DNA from: Rosenbergiella collisarenosi
Lineage (GTDB): Bacteria; Pseudomonadota; Gammaproteobacteria; Enterobacterales; Enterobacteriaceae
Direction: 5' to 3'
Assembly: GCF_018494085.1 (NCBI RefSeq)
Contig: NZ_JABBFP010000004.1
Coordinates: 248,001 to 312,000, forward strand
DNA length: 64,000 nucleotides
Of this stretch, positions 35,571 to 46,263 are shown one piece after another. Below the pieces are notes generated by a model. It was not told where the DNA came from and made no database searches. It saw only the letters and a list, made by a program, of their open reading frames with translations. Positions within the stretch are counted from its first letter, which is position 1, and each line of letters opens with the position of its first letter. The translations under genes were made by a program, and so were the position numbers.

Positions 35571-38201
35571 TTATAATTCCTCCTCGCATCCAAAAGAAAA
35601 CTGGCAATTAAACTCACCCTGTTCAACACTAAGGTGTAATGATCGGTATTGTTGTTCATCGCGGCTTGCGGTCAGTAACTTCTGACTGATTTGTGGTAAT
35701 AAGGTGTTTGTGAGGATCGCATCGACCATCCGTCCGCCCGACTCCACTTCCGTACAACGTTGGACGATTTGCGTGACAACACTTTCTTCGATGTCGGTCA
35801 CGATGTGGTGATTCTCCAGTAAGCGTCGCTGAATGCGGGTTAATTGTAAGCGCACGATCTCGCCGAGCATCTGGTCGCTCAGTGGATAATAAGGCACCAC
35901 TACGAGTCGGCCTAACAACGCAGGTGGAAAGACGTGTAAAAGCGGGTCGCGTAAGGCGGTGGCAAGTGCCTCTGCATCAGGCTGTCGATCAGGATCTGCA
36001 CACATTTCGGTGACAAGATCAGTTCCCACATTGGAGGTGAGAATGATCAGCGTATTACGAAAATCAATATGCCGCCCTTCACCATCCTCCATCCAACCTT
36101 TATCAAATACTTGGAAAAAGATTTCATGGACATCCGGATGCGCCTTTTCAATTTCGTCGAGTAATACCACGCTATAAGGACGACGACGAACGGCCTCGGT
36201 TAAGACGCCGCCTTCTCCGTAGCCGACATAACCAGGAGGAGCGCCTTTTAAGGTTGATACGGTGTGGGCTTCTTGGAACTCACTCATATTAATAGTGATG
36301 ACATTTTGCTCCCCCCCATATAACGATTCAGCCAAGGCTAGGGCGGTTTCCGTTTTACCGACACCGGATGGCCCGCACAGCATAAAGACCCCTACCGGCT
36401 TGTTCGGATCATCAAGGCGCGCACGTGAGGTACACACACGCTTAGCAATGAGATCTAGCCCATGGCGTTGACCAATTACCCGCTGATTAAGGGTATCCGC
36501 GAGATTTAATACCGCATCGATATCGTTTTTAACCATGCGCCCTAAGGGAATACCGGTCCAATCTGACACGACGGCAGCCACGACGTTTTCATCCACCGCG
36601 GCAAATAATAGTGGGACTTCCCCCTGTAGCTCGGTCAATTGCTGCTGTGTCGCCAGTAATTGCTGGCGAAGCTCGCCTAGCGCCTCAGGCTTCGCTTGGT
36701 GAAGCTGCGCGCGTAGCGCAATAAGCTGACTCACTAACGCTTTCTCTTGCTGGCAACGTGATGCCAACGCCTCGCACTCAGCGTGCTGAGCCTCTAGTAC
36801 ACGCTCTAGCTGCTCGACGCGCCGATCCTCCCCTAGCGCGACACAGGCCTCCCGTTTGGCAATCTCGATCTCGACCTCAAGGGCCGTAATCTGCTGGCGA
36901 CAGTCGTCGAGTTGCGCGGGAGGGGCACTCTGACTGACCGCGACGCGAGCGCAGGCAGTATCCAATAAGGCAATCGCTTTATCGGGGAGTTGACGAGCGG
37001 GTATATAACGGTGAGAGAGCTTCACCGCTGCCGTGACTGCTTCATCCAATAGCAGAACGTGATGATGTTTTTCTAACGGCGAGACCGTGCTACGTAGCAT
37101 AAGAACCGCTTTGCTTTCATCCGGTTCAGGGACTTGAAGTGGTTGAAAACGCCGTGTCAGTGCAGGATCTTTCTCAATATATTTTTTATATTCTGCCCAG
37201 GTGGTTGCGCCAATCGTCCGCAACTGGCCTCGTGCCAACGCAGGTTTAAGTAAATTGGCCGCATCCCCCGTCCCTTGCTGCCCCCCCGCACCGACCAGGG
37301 TGTGAATTTCATCAATAAACAGAATGATCGGTGTTGCACTGGATTGCACTTCATTGATCAACGATTGCAAACGTGCTTCGAATTCTCCCCTCATCCCCGC
37401 GCCGGCTTGTAATAGACCGATATCGATCAACCACAGCTGAACATTTTGTAAGGGTTCGGGAACATCGCCTGCTGCGATACGGCGCGCAAAGCCTTCTACC
37501 ACAGCCGTTTTACCCACCCCAGCTTCACCGGTCAGTAGCGGGTTATTTTGTCGACGCCGCATTAAGATATCGATCAGTTGACGAATTTCTTCATCACGTC
37601 CGACAACCGGATCAATCTTCCCGTCGCGCGCACGCTGAGTCATATCTTGTCCATACTGAGCCAGCGTCTGGGTTGCTGTGGGGCCGCCATGCGCTGGCAC
37701 AGGCTCGATCGAGACCTGCTGCGCTTCTTTACTCGGCGCCAGTAGCGTAGTGAACTGTTCACTTAACAGTTCCACATTGATGCGCGTGAATTGAGGCGAG
37801 ATCCCCCTTAGAACGGTGGCGAGATTCCACGTTTTCAGGATCCCGATCAGTAAATGCCCGGTCCGTAGACGACTCACGCCGAATTTGAGCGACCCTATGA
37901 CCCAGGCACGTTCTACCGCGCTGTCGATATGCTCTGACAAATCGGAGACAGAACTCGCGCCACGCGGTAATGCCTCTAACCCGGTAATAATGTCGCGGGT
38001 TAATGCGGCCTCATCTAATGCGAAGTGCTGGATGATCAGCTGTAGGTCGCCTTCTTGCTGCTGCATTAATTGATGCAACCAATGCACTAGCTCTACATAA
38101 GGATTGCCTCGCAACTTACAAAATGCCGTCGCACTCTCTAACGAGGAAAAAAGTAAAGGTTCTAGTTTGCCGAAAAGAACGGCTCGACTAATTTCAGACA
38201 T
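35571..38201 (-). CDS. tssH: Type VI secretion AAA+ ATPase TssH (ClpV), stand-alone
   Basis: This 876-residue ClpB-like ATPase disassembles contracted TssB/TssC sheaths so they can be reused. The N-terminal domain begins [13 protein letters not shown], with [16 protein letters not shown] as in ClpV proteins. The first AAA module has Walker A GEAGVGKT (about 225) and Walker B LFIDEIH (about 297). A coiled-coil middle region spans about 425-535, and the second module has GPSGVGKT (about 610) and [12 protein letters not shown]. Both modules look functional. The start at 38201 matches family N-termini, and a Met four codons earlier has no ribosome binding site. No other secretion genes are in the window, and AT-rich flanks suggest separate acquisition or relocation. 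Confidence 0.9.
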   Translation of the reverse strand: MSEISRAVLFGKLEPLLFSSLESATAFCKLRGNPYVELVHWLHQLMQQQEGDLQLIIQHFALDEAALTRDIITGLEALPRGASSVSDLSEHIDSAVERAWVIGSLKFGVSRLRTGHLLIGILKTWNLATVLRGISPQFTRINVELLSEQFTTLLAPSKEAQQVSIEPVPAHGGPTATQTLAQYGQDMTQRARDGKIDPVVGRDEEIRQLIDILMRRRQNNPLLTGEAGVGKTAVVEGFARRIAAGDVPEPLQNVQLWLIDIGLLQAGAGMRGEFEARLQSLINEVQSSATPIILFIDEIHTLVGAGGQQGTGDAANLLKPALARGQLRTIGATTWAEYKKYIEKDPALTRRFQPLQVPEPDESKAVLMLRSTVSPLEKHHHVLLLDEAVTAAVKLSHRYIPARQLPDKAIALLDTACARVAVSQSAPPAQLDDCRQQITALEVEIEIAKREACVALGEDRRVEQLERVLEAQHAECEALASRCQQEKALVSQLIALRAQLHQAKPEALGELRQQLLATQQQLTELQGEVPLLFAAVDENVVAAVVSDWTGIPLGRMVKNDIDAVLNLADTLNQRVIGQRHGLDLIAKRVCTSRARLDDPNKPVGVFMLCGPSGVGKTETALALAESLYGGEQNVITINMSEFQEAHTVSTLKGAPPGYVGYGEGGVLTEAVRRRPYSVVLLDEIEKAHPDVHEIFFQVFDKGWMEDGEGRHIDFRNTLIILTSNVGTDLVTEMCADPDRQPDAEALATALRDPLLHVFPPALLGRLVVVPYYPLSDQMLGEIVRLQLTRIQRRLLENHHIVTDIEESVVTQIVQRCTEVESGGRMVDAILTNTLLPQISQKLLTASRDEQQYRSLHLSVEQGEFNCQFSFGCEEEL

Positions 38202-38580
38202 ATTCAGTTCCATTGAAAATGATTAAGTAAGCAGCGGTACGCGCTCCTATCGAGATAGCACGGTAGAGAATAATTTTTTAATTAATAAAACGATAATATT
38301 TGTAGATTAATTGATTTTTTTAGTGCAACCCAACTAGCTTAATAGAAACTGGTAACAATGAATAATAGACTATTACATCTTCCTTATTTTACTCGGCCAC
38401 CAATCTTAATAACTAAGATATATTTTAGATAAATAATGAGAATAAATTTAATTATTAGATAGAAACGAGGCGGATAGATTAAATCTTATTGGACATCGCG
38501 GATAGGGGAAGACTTATTAGCACTGATAATAAAAACCCCCGCAGTAACGGGGGCTTGTCGAGGATATTTTTGTAATGCTT
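38202..38580. other. AT-rich region between tssH and ssb
   Basis: About 380 bp, very AT-rich, with no supportable gene. It holds the tssH promoter side and the ssb terminator at 38536-38555. Confidence 0.6.
38536..38555 (-). terminator. ssb terminator
   Basis: On the - strand GCCCCCGTTACTGCGGGGG is followed by TTTTTAT. It is a 5-6 bp GC stem with a short loop and U-run, 26 bp past the ssb stop. Confidence 0.75.
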
Positions 38581-38581
38581 A

Positions 38582-39115
38582 TTAAAACGGAATATCGTCG
38601 TCAAAGTCCATTGGCGGCTCATTTCCACCAGCAGGTGCCTTAGGAGACTGTGGAGCTTGTCCACCACCGCTAAATTGCGCGCCGGAAGATTGAGGCTGTT
38701 GAGGCTGACCCCAGCCATTATTATTGTTCGGCGCACCGCCGCCTTGAGGCGCCGCATTGCCACCTTGGCGTCCGCCTAGCATTTGCATGGTACCACCAAC
38801 ATTCACCACGACTTCGGTGGTATAACGCTCTTGGCCACCTTGGTCCTGCCATTTACGCGTACGCAGTTGGCCTTCGATGTAAACTTGAGAGCCTTTACGC
38901 AGGTATTCACCTGCCACTTCTGCCAATTTTCCAAATAGCACAACACGGTGCCATTCTGTAATCTCTTTATTTTCACCGGTTTGCTTATCACGCCAGCTTT
39001 CAGAGGTGGCCAGTGTAATGTTAGTCACTGCTCCTCCGTTTGGCATATACCGAACTTCTGGATCTTGACCCAAGTTACCGACAAGAATCACTTTGTTTAC
39101 GCCGCGACTGGCCAT
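38582..39115 (-). CDS. ssb: Single-stranded DNA-binding protein
   Basis: This 177-residue protein binds single-stranded DNA in replication, recombination and repair. The OB fold (about 1-112) begins [23 protein letters not shown] and includes [11 protein letters not shown] and [14 protein letters not shown] Gly/Gln/Asn-rich linker follows, then the acidic tip MDFDDDIPF, the docking site for partner proteins. It is divergent from uvrA as in E. coli, sharing a region with an SOS box, and has GGAGAG upstream. Confidence 0.97.
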   Translation of the reverse strand: MASRGVNKVILVGNLGQDPEVRYMPNGGAVTNITLATSESWRDKQTGENKEITEWHRVVLFGKLAEVAGEYLRKGSQVYIEGQLRTRKWQDQGGQERYTTEVVVNVGGTMQMLGGRQGGNAAPQGGGAPNNNNGWGQPQQPQSSGAQFSGGGQAPQSPKAPAGGNEPPMDFDDDIPF

Positions 39116-39232
39116 TGCACTCTCTCCTGATGAAAAATTATACAGATACTATCTAACGGATGATAGCACGTCACTGCTTGCATTGGGTAGTTTAGAGCAA
39201 CTGCACAAACTCAATCATTATAACAGAAACTA

Positions 39233-39248
39233 CTGGATATTTATTCAG
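39233..39248. promoter_or_regulatory. LexA (SOS) box in the ssb-uvrA intergenic region
   Basis: CTGGATATTTATTCAG keeps the CTG-N10-CAG frame of LexA sites and differs from the E. coli uvrA box (CTGTATATTCATTCAG) at two positions. It should repress uvrA, and possibly ssb. Confidence 0.85.
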
Positions 39249-39339
39249 GTTATTTTTTGTGCCATACTATAGAGTCTGCTTGAAATCGATGCAGAGCGAT
39301 GTCATCTCAGCGTATAGGCAATCAAATTGGGAAATGTGA

Positions 39340-42168
39340 ATGGATAAGATCGAAGTACGGGGTGCACGAACCCATAATTTAAAAAATATCAACCTCACCA
39401 TCCCTCGTGACAAGCTAGTGGTTGTCACTGGTCTTTCTGGATCAGGTAAATCCTCGCTGGCCTTCGATACCCTTTACGCCGAAGGACAGCGCCGCTACGT
39501 CGAATCACTCTCGGCCTATGCGCGGCAATTTCTTTCATTGATGGAAAAGCCCGACGTCGATCATATCGAGGGGCTCTCCCCCGCTATTTCGATCGAACAA
39601 AAGTCGACATCCCATAACCCGCGCTCGACCGTGGGGACCATCACCGAGATCCATGACTATCTGCGACTCCTCTTCGCACGGGTGGGGGAACCTCGCTGCC
39701 CAACGCACCATCAGCCTCTTGCGGCCCAAACGGTTAGCCAGATGGTTGACCAAGTATTACAACAGCCGGAAGGACAGCGGTTAATGTTGCTCGCCCCAAT
39801 CATTAAAGATCGTAAGGGTGAGCACGTTAAGACGCTAGAAAGCCTTGCAGCGCAGGGCTACATTCGTGCACGGATCGATGGCGAAGTCTGTGATCTTTCC
39901 GATCCACCTAAACTTGAGTTACAAAAGAAGCATAGCATCGAAGTGGTCGTGGATCGTTTTAAGGTTCGCGACGACATCGGTACGCGCTTGGCGGAATCCT
40001 TCGAGACCACCCTCACCTTGTCAGGCGGCACCGCGATTGTAGCGGATATGGACGATAGCAAAGCCGAAGAGCTGCTCTTTTCCGCGAACTTTGCCTGTCC
40101 TGTGTGTGGCTATAGCATGCGTGAGCTGGAGCCTCGTCTCTTCTCGTTTAATAACCCGGCGGGCGCGTGCCAGACTTGTGATGGCCTAGGCGTGCAACAA
40201 TATTTCGATCCTGAACGCGTGATCCAAAACCGTGAAATTTCGTTAGCGAACGGTGCTATTCGCGGCTGGGATCGTCGTAACTTCTATTATTACCAGATGC
40301 TACGCTCCCTCAGCGATCACTATAAATTCGATGTCGAAGCCCCTTTTGAATCGCTAGATGCAGAGACGCAGAAAGTGATTCTGTATGGTTCGGGTAAAAC
40401 CAATATCGAATTTAAGTATGTCAACGATCGTGGAGATACCTCCGTTCGACGCCACCCTTTCGAAGGCGTGTTACACAATATGGAACGGCGCTATAAAGAG
40501 ACCGAATCGAACGCGGTTCGTGAAGAGTTAGCGAAGTTTATTAGCAACTGTGCGTGTAGCAGCTGCCACGGTACGAGGTTGAAAGAAGAAGCGCGTAACG
40601 TCTTCGTTACGGAGAAGACATTACCCGAGATATCAGAAATGAGCATCGGCCACGCGAGCGACTTCTTTGAACACTTAGCGCTAAGCGGTCAGAAAGCGCA
40701 AATTGCCGACAAGATCCTAAAAGAGATCCGTGAGCGCCTAGGCTTCCTGGTCAATGTCGGCCTGAACTACTTATCGTTATCCCGTTCGGCAGAGACGCTG
40801 TCCGGCGGCGAAGCACAGCGTATCCGCTTAGCCAGCCAAATTGGTGCGGGGCTGGTCGGCGTGATGTACGTCCTTGATGAGCCTTCTATCGGCCTACATC
40901 AACGCGATAACGAACGATTACTGAGCACCCTTATCCACCTACGTGACTTGGGGAATACGGTCATCGTGGTAGAACACGATGAGGATGCGATCCGTGCCGC
41001 CGACCATGTCATCGATATTGGCCCTGGGGCCGGTGTGCATGGTGGATCTGTCGTCGCCGAAGGCAATGTACATCAGATTATGGCTAATGAGGCCTCTCTG
41101 ACCGGTCAATACCTGAGTGGTAAGAAGGCTATCGAAGTGCCAAAGGAGCGCGTGAAGGCTGATCCCGAGAAAACATTACGCATCGCTGGCGCACGCGGTA
41201 ACAATTTAAAAAATGTCACACTATCACTGCCTGTCGGGCTCTTCACTTGTGTCACAGGGGTATCGGGGTCCGGTAAATCGACGTTGATCAACGATACGCT
41301 CTTCCCGATCGCCCAGCGTCAGCTCAATGGTGCAACGATCGCCGAGCCGGCTCCTTACCATGAGGTGAAGGGGCTGGAACATTTCGATAAAGTGATCGAT
41401 ATTGACCAAAGCCCGATCGGTAGGACACCACGATCCAACCCAGCGACCTATACCGGTATTTTCACCCCGGTACGTGAGCTATTTGCTGGCGTTCCTGAAG
41501 CACGCTCGCGGGGTTATACTCCGGGTCGTTTCAGTTTCAATGTTAAGGGTGGGCGCTGCGAGGCATGTCAGGGCGATGGCGTCATTAAAGTGGAGATGCA
41601 CTTCTTACCAGACGTGTATGTCCCATGTGATCAATGCCAAGGTAAGCGTTATAACCGCGAGACACTGGAAATAAAGTATAAAGGGAAGAACATTCACGAA
41701 GTGCTGGATATGACTATCGAAGAGGCTAAAGACTTTTTCGAGGCGGTTCCCGCGCTCGCCCGTAAATTGCAGACCTTAATCAGTGTAGGGCTCTCTTACA
41801 TTCGCTTAGGCCAGTCGGCGACGACCTTATCTGGCGGTGAAGCACAGCGGGTTAAGTTATCTCGCGAGCTCTCTAAACGTGGCACTGGCCAGACGCTGTA
41901 TATTCTCGACGAACCGACGACTGGGCTACATTTTGCCGATATCCAACAGCTGTTAGTGGTCCTCCACCAGCTGCGAGATCAGGGGAATACCATTGTCGTG
42001 ATCGAACATAACCTGGATGTGGTAAAAACTGCAGACTGGATTGTCGATCTCGGCCCTGAAGGCGGTAGTGGTGGCGGTGAGATCCTGATCGCTGGATCGC
42101 CAGAGACGGTCGCGGAATGTGAACAGTCTCATACCGCACGCTTCTTGAAACCTTTACTCAACAAATAA
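39340..42168 (+). CDS. uvrA: Excinuclease ABC subunit A
   Basis: This 942-residue DNA-damage sensor of nucleotide excision repair works with UvrB. It has two ABC ATPase halves: Walker [15 protein letters not shown] (about 30) and [14 protein letters not shown] (about 640), with [12 protein letters not shown] and [12 protein letters not shown] signatures. Zinc-finger cysteines include CPVCGYSM with [14 protein letters not shown] and CEACQGDG with CDQCQG. The length is normal for enterobacteria. It is divergent from ssb with an SOS box 92 bp upstream and is followed by a strong terminator. Confidence 0.97.
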   Translation: MDKIEVRGARTHNLKNINLTIPRDKLVVVTGLSGSGKSSLAFDTLYAEGQRRYVESLSAYARQFLSLMEKPDVDHIEGLSPAISIEQKSTSHNPRSTVGTITEIHDYLRLLFARVGEPRCPTHHQPLAAQTVSQMVDQVLQQPEGQRLMLLAPIIKDRKGEHVKTLESLAAQGYIRARIDGEVCDLSDPPKLELQKKHSIEVVVDRFKVRDDIGTRLAESFETTLTLSGGTAIVADMDDSKAEELLFSANFACPVCGYSMRELEPRLFSFNNPAGACQTCDGLGVQQYFDPERVIQNREISLANGAIRGWDRRNFYYYQMLRSLSDHYKFDVEAPFESLDAETQKVILYGSGKTNIEFKYVNDRGDTSVRRHPFEGVLHNMERRYKETESNAVREELAKFISNCACSSCHGTRLKEEARNVFVTEKTLPEISEMSIGHASDFFEHLALSGQKAQIADKILKEIRERLGFLVNVGLNYLSLSRSAETLSGGEAQRIRLASQIGAGLVGVMYVLDEPSIGLHQRDNERLLSTLIHLRDLGNTVIVVEHDEDAIRAADHVIDIGPGAGVHGGSVVAEGNVHQIMANEASLTGQYLSGKKAIEVPKERVKADPEKTLRIAGARGNNLKNVTLSLPVGLFTCVTGVSGSGKSTLINDTLFPIAQRQLNGATIAEPAPYHEVKGLEHFDKVIDIDQSPIGRTPRSNPATYTGIFTPVRELFAGVPEARSRGYTPGRFSFNVKGGRCEACQGDGVIKVEMHFLPDVYVPCDQCQGKRYNRETLEIKYKGKNIHEVLDMTIEEAKDFFEAVPALARKLQTLISVGLSYIRLGQSATTLSGGEAQRVKLSRELSKRGTGQTLYILDEPTTGLHFADIQQLLVVLHQLRDQGNTIVVIEHNLDVVKTADWIVDLGPEGGSGGGEILIAGSPETVAECEQSHTARFLKPLLNK

Positions 42169-42176
42169 TGTTAGCG

Positions 42177-42200
42177 GCCCAGCGTGTCTGGGCTTTTTTT
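42177..42200 (+). terminator. uvrA terminator
   Basis: GCCCAG (42177-42182) pairs with CTGGGC (42188-42193) around CGTGT, followed by seven Ts. Confidence 0.85.
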
Positions 42201-42220
42201 CGCAACGATGAGGAGCCATC

Positions 42221-43273
42221 ATGGCAGATATTAATGCTTATGCAGCACAGGATGAGAAATCACCCCTAACCCCTTTTCATTATTCATCTCGGGATGTGCG
42301 CGATAACGACGTCAAAATTGAGATTTTATACTGCGGCGTCTGTCACTCTGATTTGCATATGGCGCGTAACGAGTGGAAAAGTACGCAATACCCTATCGTC
42401 CCGGGCCATGAAATCGTTGGACGCATTATTGAGGCTGGCGCGTCAGCCAAAAAATTCAAACAGGGTGATCTCGTCGGGGTCGGGTGTATGGTCGACTCCT
42501 GCCGTACCTGTTCAAGCTGTGAAGAGGGCGAGGAAAACTATTGTGAAAATGGTTTCGTGGCCACCTACAACAGTAAGGATCGTCATTCAGAAGCCATTAC
42601 TTATGGCGGCTATGCAACCGATATTGTGGTCGACCAAGACTTTGTACTGAAAGTCCCTGAAAACCTCGATCCGGCCGGTGTCGCTCCTTTACTTTGTGCA
42701 GGGGTCACTACCTATTCTCCTCTACGCCATTGGAATGTCGGCCCTGGCCAAAAAGTCGGGATTGTTGGATTAGGCGGTCTCGGCCATATGGGGGTTAAGT
42801 TAGCCCATGCGATGGGTGCCAAGGTCGTGCTCTTCACCACTTCCGCCTCGAAAATCGAAGATGGGAAGCGCTTAGGGGCTGATGAAGTCGTGATCTCCAA
42901 AGATGCTGAGCAGATGGAAGCGCAAGTGAATAGCTTCGATCTAATCCTTAATACCGTTGCCGCACAGCACGACTTAACGCAGTTTATCCGTTTGCTGAAA
43001 CGTGATGGGCACTTAGCGTTAGTGGGGGTTCCAGAGCATGATCACCCCGCACCGAGCGTCGCCGAGTTAGTCTTTAAACGCCGAACTGTAGGGGGCTCGC
43101 TCATCGGGAGTATCGCGGAAACTCAAGAGATGCTCGATTTCTGTGGCGAGCATAATATCACGGCGGATATTGAGTTAATCACTATCGACCAAATCAACGA
43201 AGCCTACGAGCGCATGCTTAAAAGCGATGTGAAGTATCGTTTTGTGATCGATAATAACTCACTAAGAAAGTAA
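42221..43273 (+). CDS. Zinc-dependent alcohol/aldehyde reductase (YahK-like)
   Basis: This is a 350-residue medium-chain dehydrogenase that probably reduces aldehydes with NADPH. It has the catalytic zinc ligands in YCGVCHSDLH and PGHEIVG, the structural-zinc cysteines in the MVDSCRTCSSCEEGEENYC stretch, and the Rossmann motif VGIVGLGGLGHMGVKLAHAMG at about 179-199. FTTSASK after beta2 suits NADP. It matches E. coli YahK across the C-terminus (ETQEMLDFC, DQINEAYERML). It is absent from this place in E. coli, where yjbR lies next to uvrA. Confidence 0.87.
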   Translation: MADINAYAAQDEKSPLTPFHYSSRDVRDNDVKIEILYCGVCHSDLHMARNEWKSTQYPIVPGHEIVGRIIEAGASAKKFKQGDLVGVGCMVDSCRTCSSCEEGEENYCENGFVATYNSKDRHSEAITYGGYATDIVVDQDFVLKVPENLDPAGVAPLLCAGVTTYSPLRHWNVGPGQKVGIVGLGGLGHMGVKLAHAMGAKVVLFTTSASKIEDGKRLGADEVVISKDAEQMEAQVNSFDLILNTVAAQHDLTQFIRLLKRDGHLALVGVPEHDHPAPSVAELVFKRRTVGGSLIGSIAETQEMLDFCGEHNITADIELITIDQINEAYERMLKSDVKYRFVIDNNSLRK

Positions 43274-43283
43274 GCCATTACTT

Positions 43284-43307
43284 ACCGTTCCCCACCAGGG
43301 GAACGGT
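43284..43307. terminator. Bidirectional terminator between the alcohol dehydrogenase gene and yjbQ
   Basis: ACCGTTCCCC and GGGGAACGGT form a perfect 10-bp stem with loop ACCA, followed by ATTTCTT. It lies between convergent genes. Confidence 0.85.
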
Positions 43308-43314
43308 ATTTCTT

Positions 43315-43734
43315 CTACACCTCGCCCTGTAGTGTGGCGATAATCCTACGTCCACCGCCGTGAAAGCGATGCTCTCCCAGCCAGATCCCTTGCCACGTCC
43401 CCAACATCACTTTTCCCCGTGAGATCGGCAATACCAACGAGACACCCAATAATGAGGATTTAATATGCGCCGGCATATCGTCCGCCCCCTCATAATCATG
43501 TTGATAAGTGGCATTGTCTGGAACAGTTCGTAGAAAATGCTGTTCCATATCTGCACGCACGGTCTGATCACAGTTTTCGTTGAGTGTTAGTGACGCGGAA
43601 GTATGTTGAAGCAGAAGATGGAGTTGCCCAACTTTAATGCTGGCCACTTCAGGGAGTGCCGACAGGATCTCATCGGTAATCAGATGAAAACCACGTTTTT
43701 TCTCTGTTAGTTGAATCAGTTGTTGATACCACAT
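43315..43734 (-). CDS. yjbQ: YjbQ family protein (UPF0047)
   Basis: This 139-residue YjbQ/UPF0047 protein is a small trimeric enzyme family with weak thiamine-phosphate synthase activity reported for some members. The His-rich signature is visible: [27 protein letters not shown] and the [12 protein letters not shown] end motif. The location near uvrA is conserved with E. coli. The physiological role is unclear. Confidence 0.92.
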   Translation of the reverse strand: MWYQQLIQLTEKKRGFHLITDEILSALPEVASIKVGQLHLLLQHTSASLTLNENCDQTVRADMEQHFLRTVPDNATYQHDYEGADDMPAHIKSSLLGVSLVLPISRGKVMLGTWQGIWLGEHRFHGGGRRIIATLQGEV

Positions 43735-43908
43735 TGTTCTCTCCTTCCTCTCTTTCTGTCCTCGAAGTGTAGCAAATCAGTGGCTTACCTTAGTATTCGA
43801 TACGCTCAATTCAGTATTACGGATATTTTCGAAAAAAAATAACTAACCGTGATAATGAGTTAGCGTTAACTTTTTCGTACAAAGAAAATTGAACTAATTC
43901 TCGCTATT

Positions 43909-43927
43909 GATAATAAAAATAATTATC
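43909..43927. promoter_or_regulatory. Fur box upstream of fhuE
   Basis: GATAATAAAAATAATTATC matches the 19-bp Fur consensus at 16 of 19 positions, 89 bp before the fhuE start. Iron-replete repression is expected. Confidence 0.85.
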
Positions 43928-44015
43928 ACTATGATTCGCTATCGCTTAATAACTAAGCGTGATGACACAGCAGTGATCACAGATTAACCATTATAATTAC
44001 AATTAGGTAAGACAC

Positions 44016-46187
44016 ATGACATCGCGATTTTTTACCATGGGGAATAAGCTCTCGGCATTGTCTTTGCTGAGCGCAGCAATTGGGTTAGCACTCACTACTG
44101 GCCTAGCCAGAGCTGACGATGCTGCCGTACAAACACTGACCGTTTCTGGCCAGAACCAGAACGGGAATGATAGCGCTACAGATCAAGATAGTCATCGCTA
44201 TACCGTTCCTATCACGCGCAGCGGTACCAAGATGAACCTGACGAATAGAGATATTCCTCAGTCGGTAAGCGTTATTACTGAGCAGCGAATGAAGGATCAA
44301 GATCTACGTACATTAAATGATGTGCTTAAGCAAAGCCCGGGTATCTCTTCAAATCAGAGCGATAGCGAGCGCTACTCTTATTTTGCTCGCGGGTTCTATA
44401 TCAATAATTATAGCTACGATGATATTCCCGTCACACAAACCGCGCCGTGGAACTTTGGTGAAACCGACGATGATATGGCGAAGTATCAGCGCGTCGATGT
44501 GATTCGTGGAGCGAGCGGACTCATGTCAGGCACGGGTAACCCTTCTGCGACTATTAACTTAATCAGAAAGAAAGCAGAGAGTAAAACGTTTACCGGCGAT
44601 CTGAGTGCCAGTTATGGCAGTTGGAATAATCAACGCTATGTGGCTGATCTGCAGGGCCCTCTCAACGAAAGTGGGACATTACGTGGCCGCTTCGTGAGCG
44701 GTTATCAGGATCAAGACAGTAATTTAGATCGCTACCATAAATCGTCGAAATTCTTCTATACCGATATCGCTGCCGACCTTACCGATAACACGACGTTAGA
44801 CATCGGTTATGACTACCAAGAACGAAATACGGGTAACCCTACGTGGGGCGGCTTACCTACGTGGTATACCAATGGTGATAAAACCCATTACAGTCGCAGC
44901 ACCAACCCCGCCGCCGATTGGACACACTACAATACGCTGGCGCGTAGACAATTCGCAAATCTAGTTACCCGCTTTGATAATGGCTGGGAAACGCATATCA
45001 ATGCCATGCATGGCGAGACGCAGATGGATAGCCGGCTATTTTACTTAAGCGGTTTCCCTGACCAAACAACCGGTATGTTACAGTCTACCGGCTATGGTTA
45101 TGCTGGCTGGTATAAGGGGATCCGTACGCAAACCGCCGTCGATGCTTTTGCGACAGGTCCCTTTAAACTATTTGGTCGCCAACATCAGCTCGTTGCTGGC
45201 GTCGATTACAGCCGTCAACGTAACCGCTATGATTATTCTACTGCGATGTATACGCCTGAGCAGCTGGGTAACTACAATCAGTGGGACGGTAATATTGCAC
45301 AACCCGATTGGCCAGCGTGGGCGCTGTCGTCTAGCGATACCATCCGTCAGCGCTCGGGTTATGTCGCGGCACGCTTCTCGTTAGCCGATCCGCTCTCTTT
45401 GGTGGCGGGAATGCGTTATACGGAATACACCACTAATGGCACTAGCGCGACTATGCAAAAAAATAACCTCACGCCTTACGGTGGGTTAGTTTACGACCTT
45501 AACGACTGGCTTTCTGCTTATGCCAGTTATACATCGATCTTCCAACCCCAGACCTATCGTGACCGTACGGGCCATTACTTAAAACCAGTGACCGGTAAAA
45601 ACTACGAAACAGGGTTGAAGGCTGATTGGTTAGATAGCCGCTTAACTTCAACCTTATCGGTATTCCGTATCGAGCAAACCAATCTTGGTCAAGAGATCAC
45701 CGGGCAATATGTCAACAACAGTAGTGAGACGGCTTACCGAGCGGCTAATGGTGTTGTCAGTCGCGGCGTCGAATTTGAGGTAAATGGTGCAGTGACCGAT
45801 AATTTAAATATGACATTCAGCGCCTCACGCTATGTCGCACAAGATAGCAGCAAAGATCGGATCAACCCACAGCTACCGCAGACGCAGTTTAAGCTATTCT
45901 CTAGCTACTTGGTTCCCGCAATGCCTGACCTGACCATCGGTGGTGGAATAACTTGGCAAAATGCCACCTACCAAGAGGCTACTGGGCCAAACGGCAATAC
46001 GGTGCGTGTTGTTCGAGGTAGCTACCCGCTTGCAGATCTCTTTGCGCGCTATCAGCTGACACGCCAGCTTTCAGTACAGGCTAACGTGAAAAACCTCTTC
46101 AACCGCGACTACGAGAGTAATTTGAGCGATTACGTCGTGTACGGTGAATCACGTAACTACTCAGTTAACCTCAACTACCATTTCTAA
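44016..46187 (+). CDS. fhuE: Ferric-coprogen/hydroxamate receptor FhuE
   Basis: This is a 723-residue TonB-dependent outer-membrane receptor for fungal hydroxamate siderophores such as coprogen. A signal peptide ends near ARA at residue 33. The plug domain (about 70-190) carries AGTKM-like, DIPQSVSVITEQRM and VDVIRGASGLMSGTGNPSATINLIRK segments, and a 22-strand barrel ends in YHF. Similarity to E. coli FhuE is strong throughout (TWGGLP, YTSIFQPQ, YETGLK, RGVEFE). It is followed by a Fur-associated YncE-like gene after a hairpin. Confidence 0.93.
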   Translation: MTSRFFTMGNKLSALSLLSAAIGLALTTGLARADDAAVQTLTVSGQNQNGNDSATDQDSHRYTVPITRSGTKMNLTNRDIPQSVSVITEQRMKDQDLRTLNDVLKQSPGISSNQSDSERYSYFARGFYINNYSYDDIPVTQTAPWNFGETDDDMAKYQRVDVIRGASGLMSGTGNPSATINLIRKKAESKTFTGDLSASYGSWNNQRYVADLQGPLNESGTLRGRFVSGYQDQDSNLDRYHKSSKFFYTDIAADLTDNTTLDIGYDYQERNTGNPTWGGLPTWYTNGDKTHYSRSTNPAADWTHYNTLARRQFANLVTRFDNGWETHINAMHGETQMDSRLFYLSGFPDQTTGMLQSTGYGYAGWYKGIRTQTAVDAFATGPFKLFGRQHQLVAGVDYSRQRNRYDYSTAMYTPEQLGNYNQWDGNIAQPDWPAWALSSSDTIRQRSGYVAARFSLADPLSLVAGMRYTEYTTNGTSATMQKNNLTPYGGLVYDLNDWLSAYASYTSIFQPQTYRDRTGHYLKPVTGKNYETGLKADWLDSRLTSTLSVFRIEQTNLGQEITGQYVNNSSETAYRAANGVVSRGVEFEVNGAVTDNLNMTFSASRYVAQDSSKDRINPQLPQTQFKLFSSYLVPAMPDLTIGGGITWQNATYQEATGPNGNTVRVVRGSYPLADLFARYQLTRQLSVQANVKNLFNRDYESNLSDYVVYGESRNYSVNLNYHF

Positions 46188-46194
46188 TTTTTCT

Positions 46195-46218
46195 AGAGGG
46201 GGAGTCGATTCCCCCTCT
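46195..46218 (+). terminator. Hairpin between fhuE and the yncE-like gene
   Basis: AGAGGGGGA (46195-46203) pairs with TCCCCCTCT (46210-46218), followed by TTCCC. The U-run is poor, so it may only attenuate read-through into the next gene. A second small hairpin CTAGGT-AAAAA-ACCTAG (46231-46247) lies just before the next ribosome binding site. Confidence 0.6.
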
Positions 46219-46263
46219 TTCCCATTATCACTAGGTAAAAAACCTAGCGAATAAGGAGTAACT

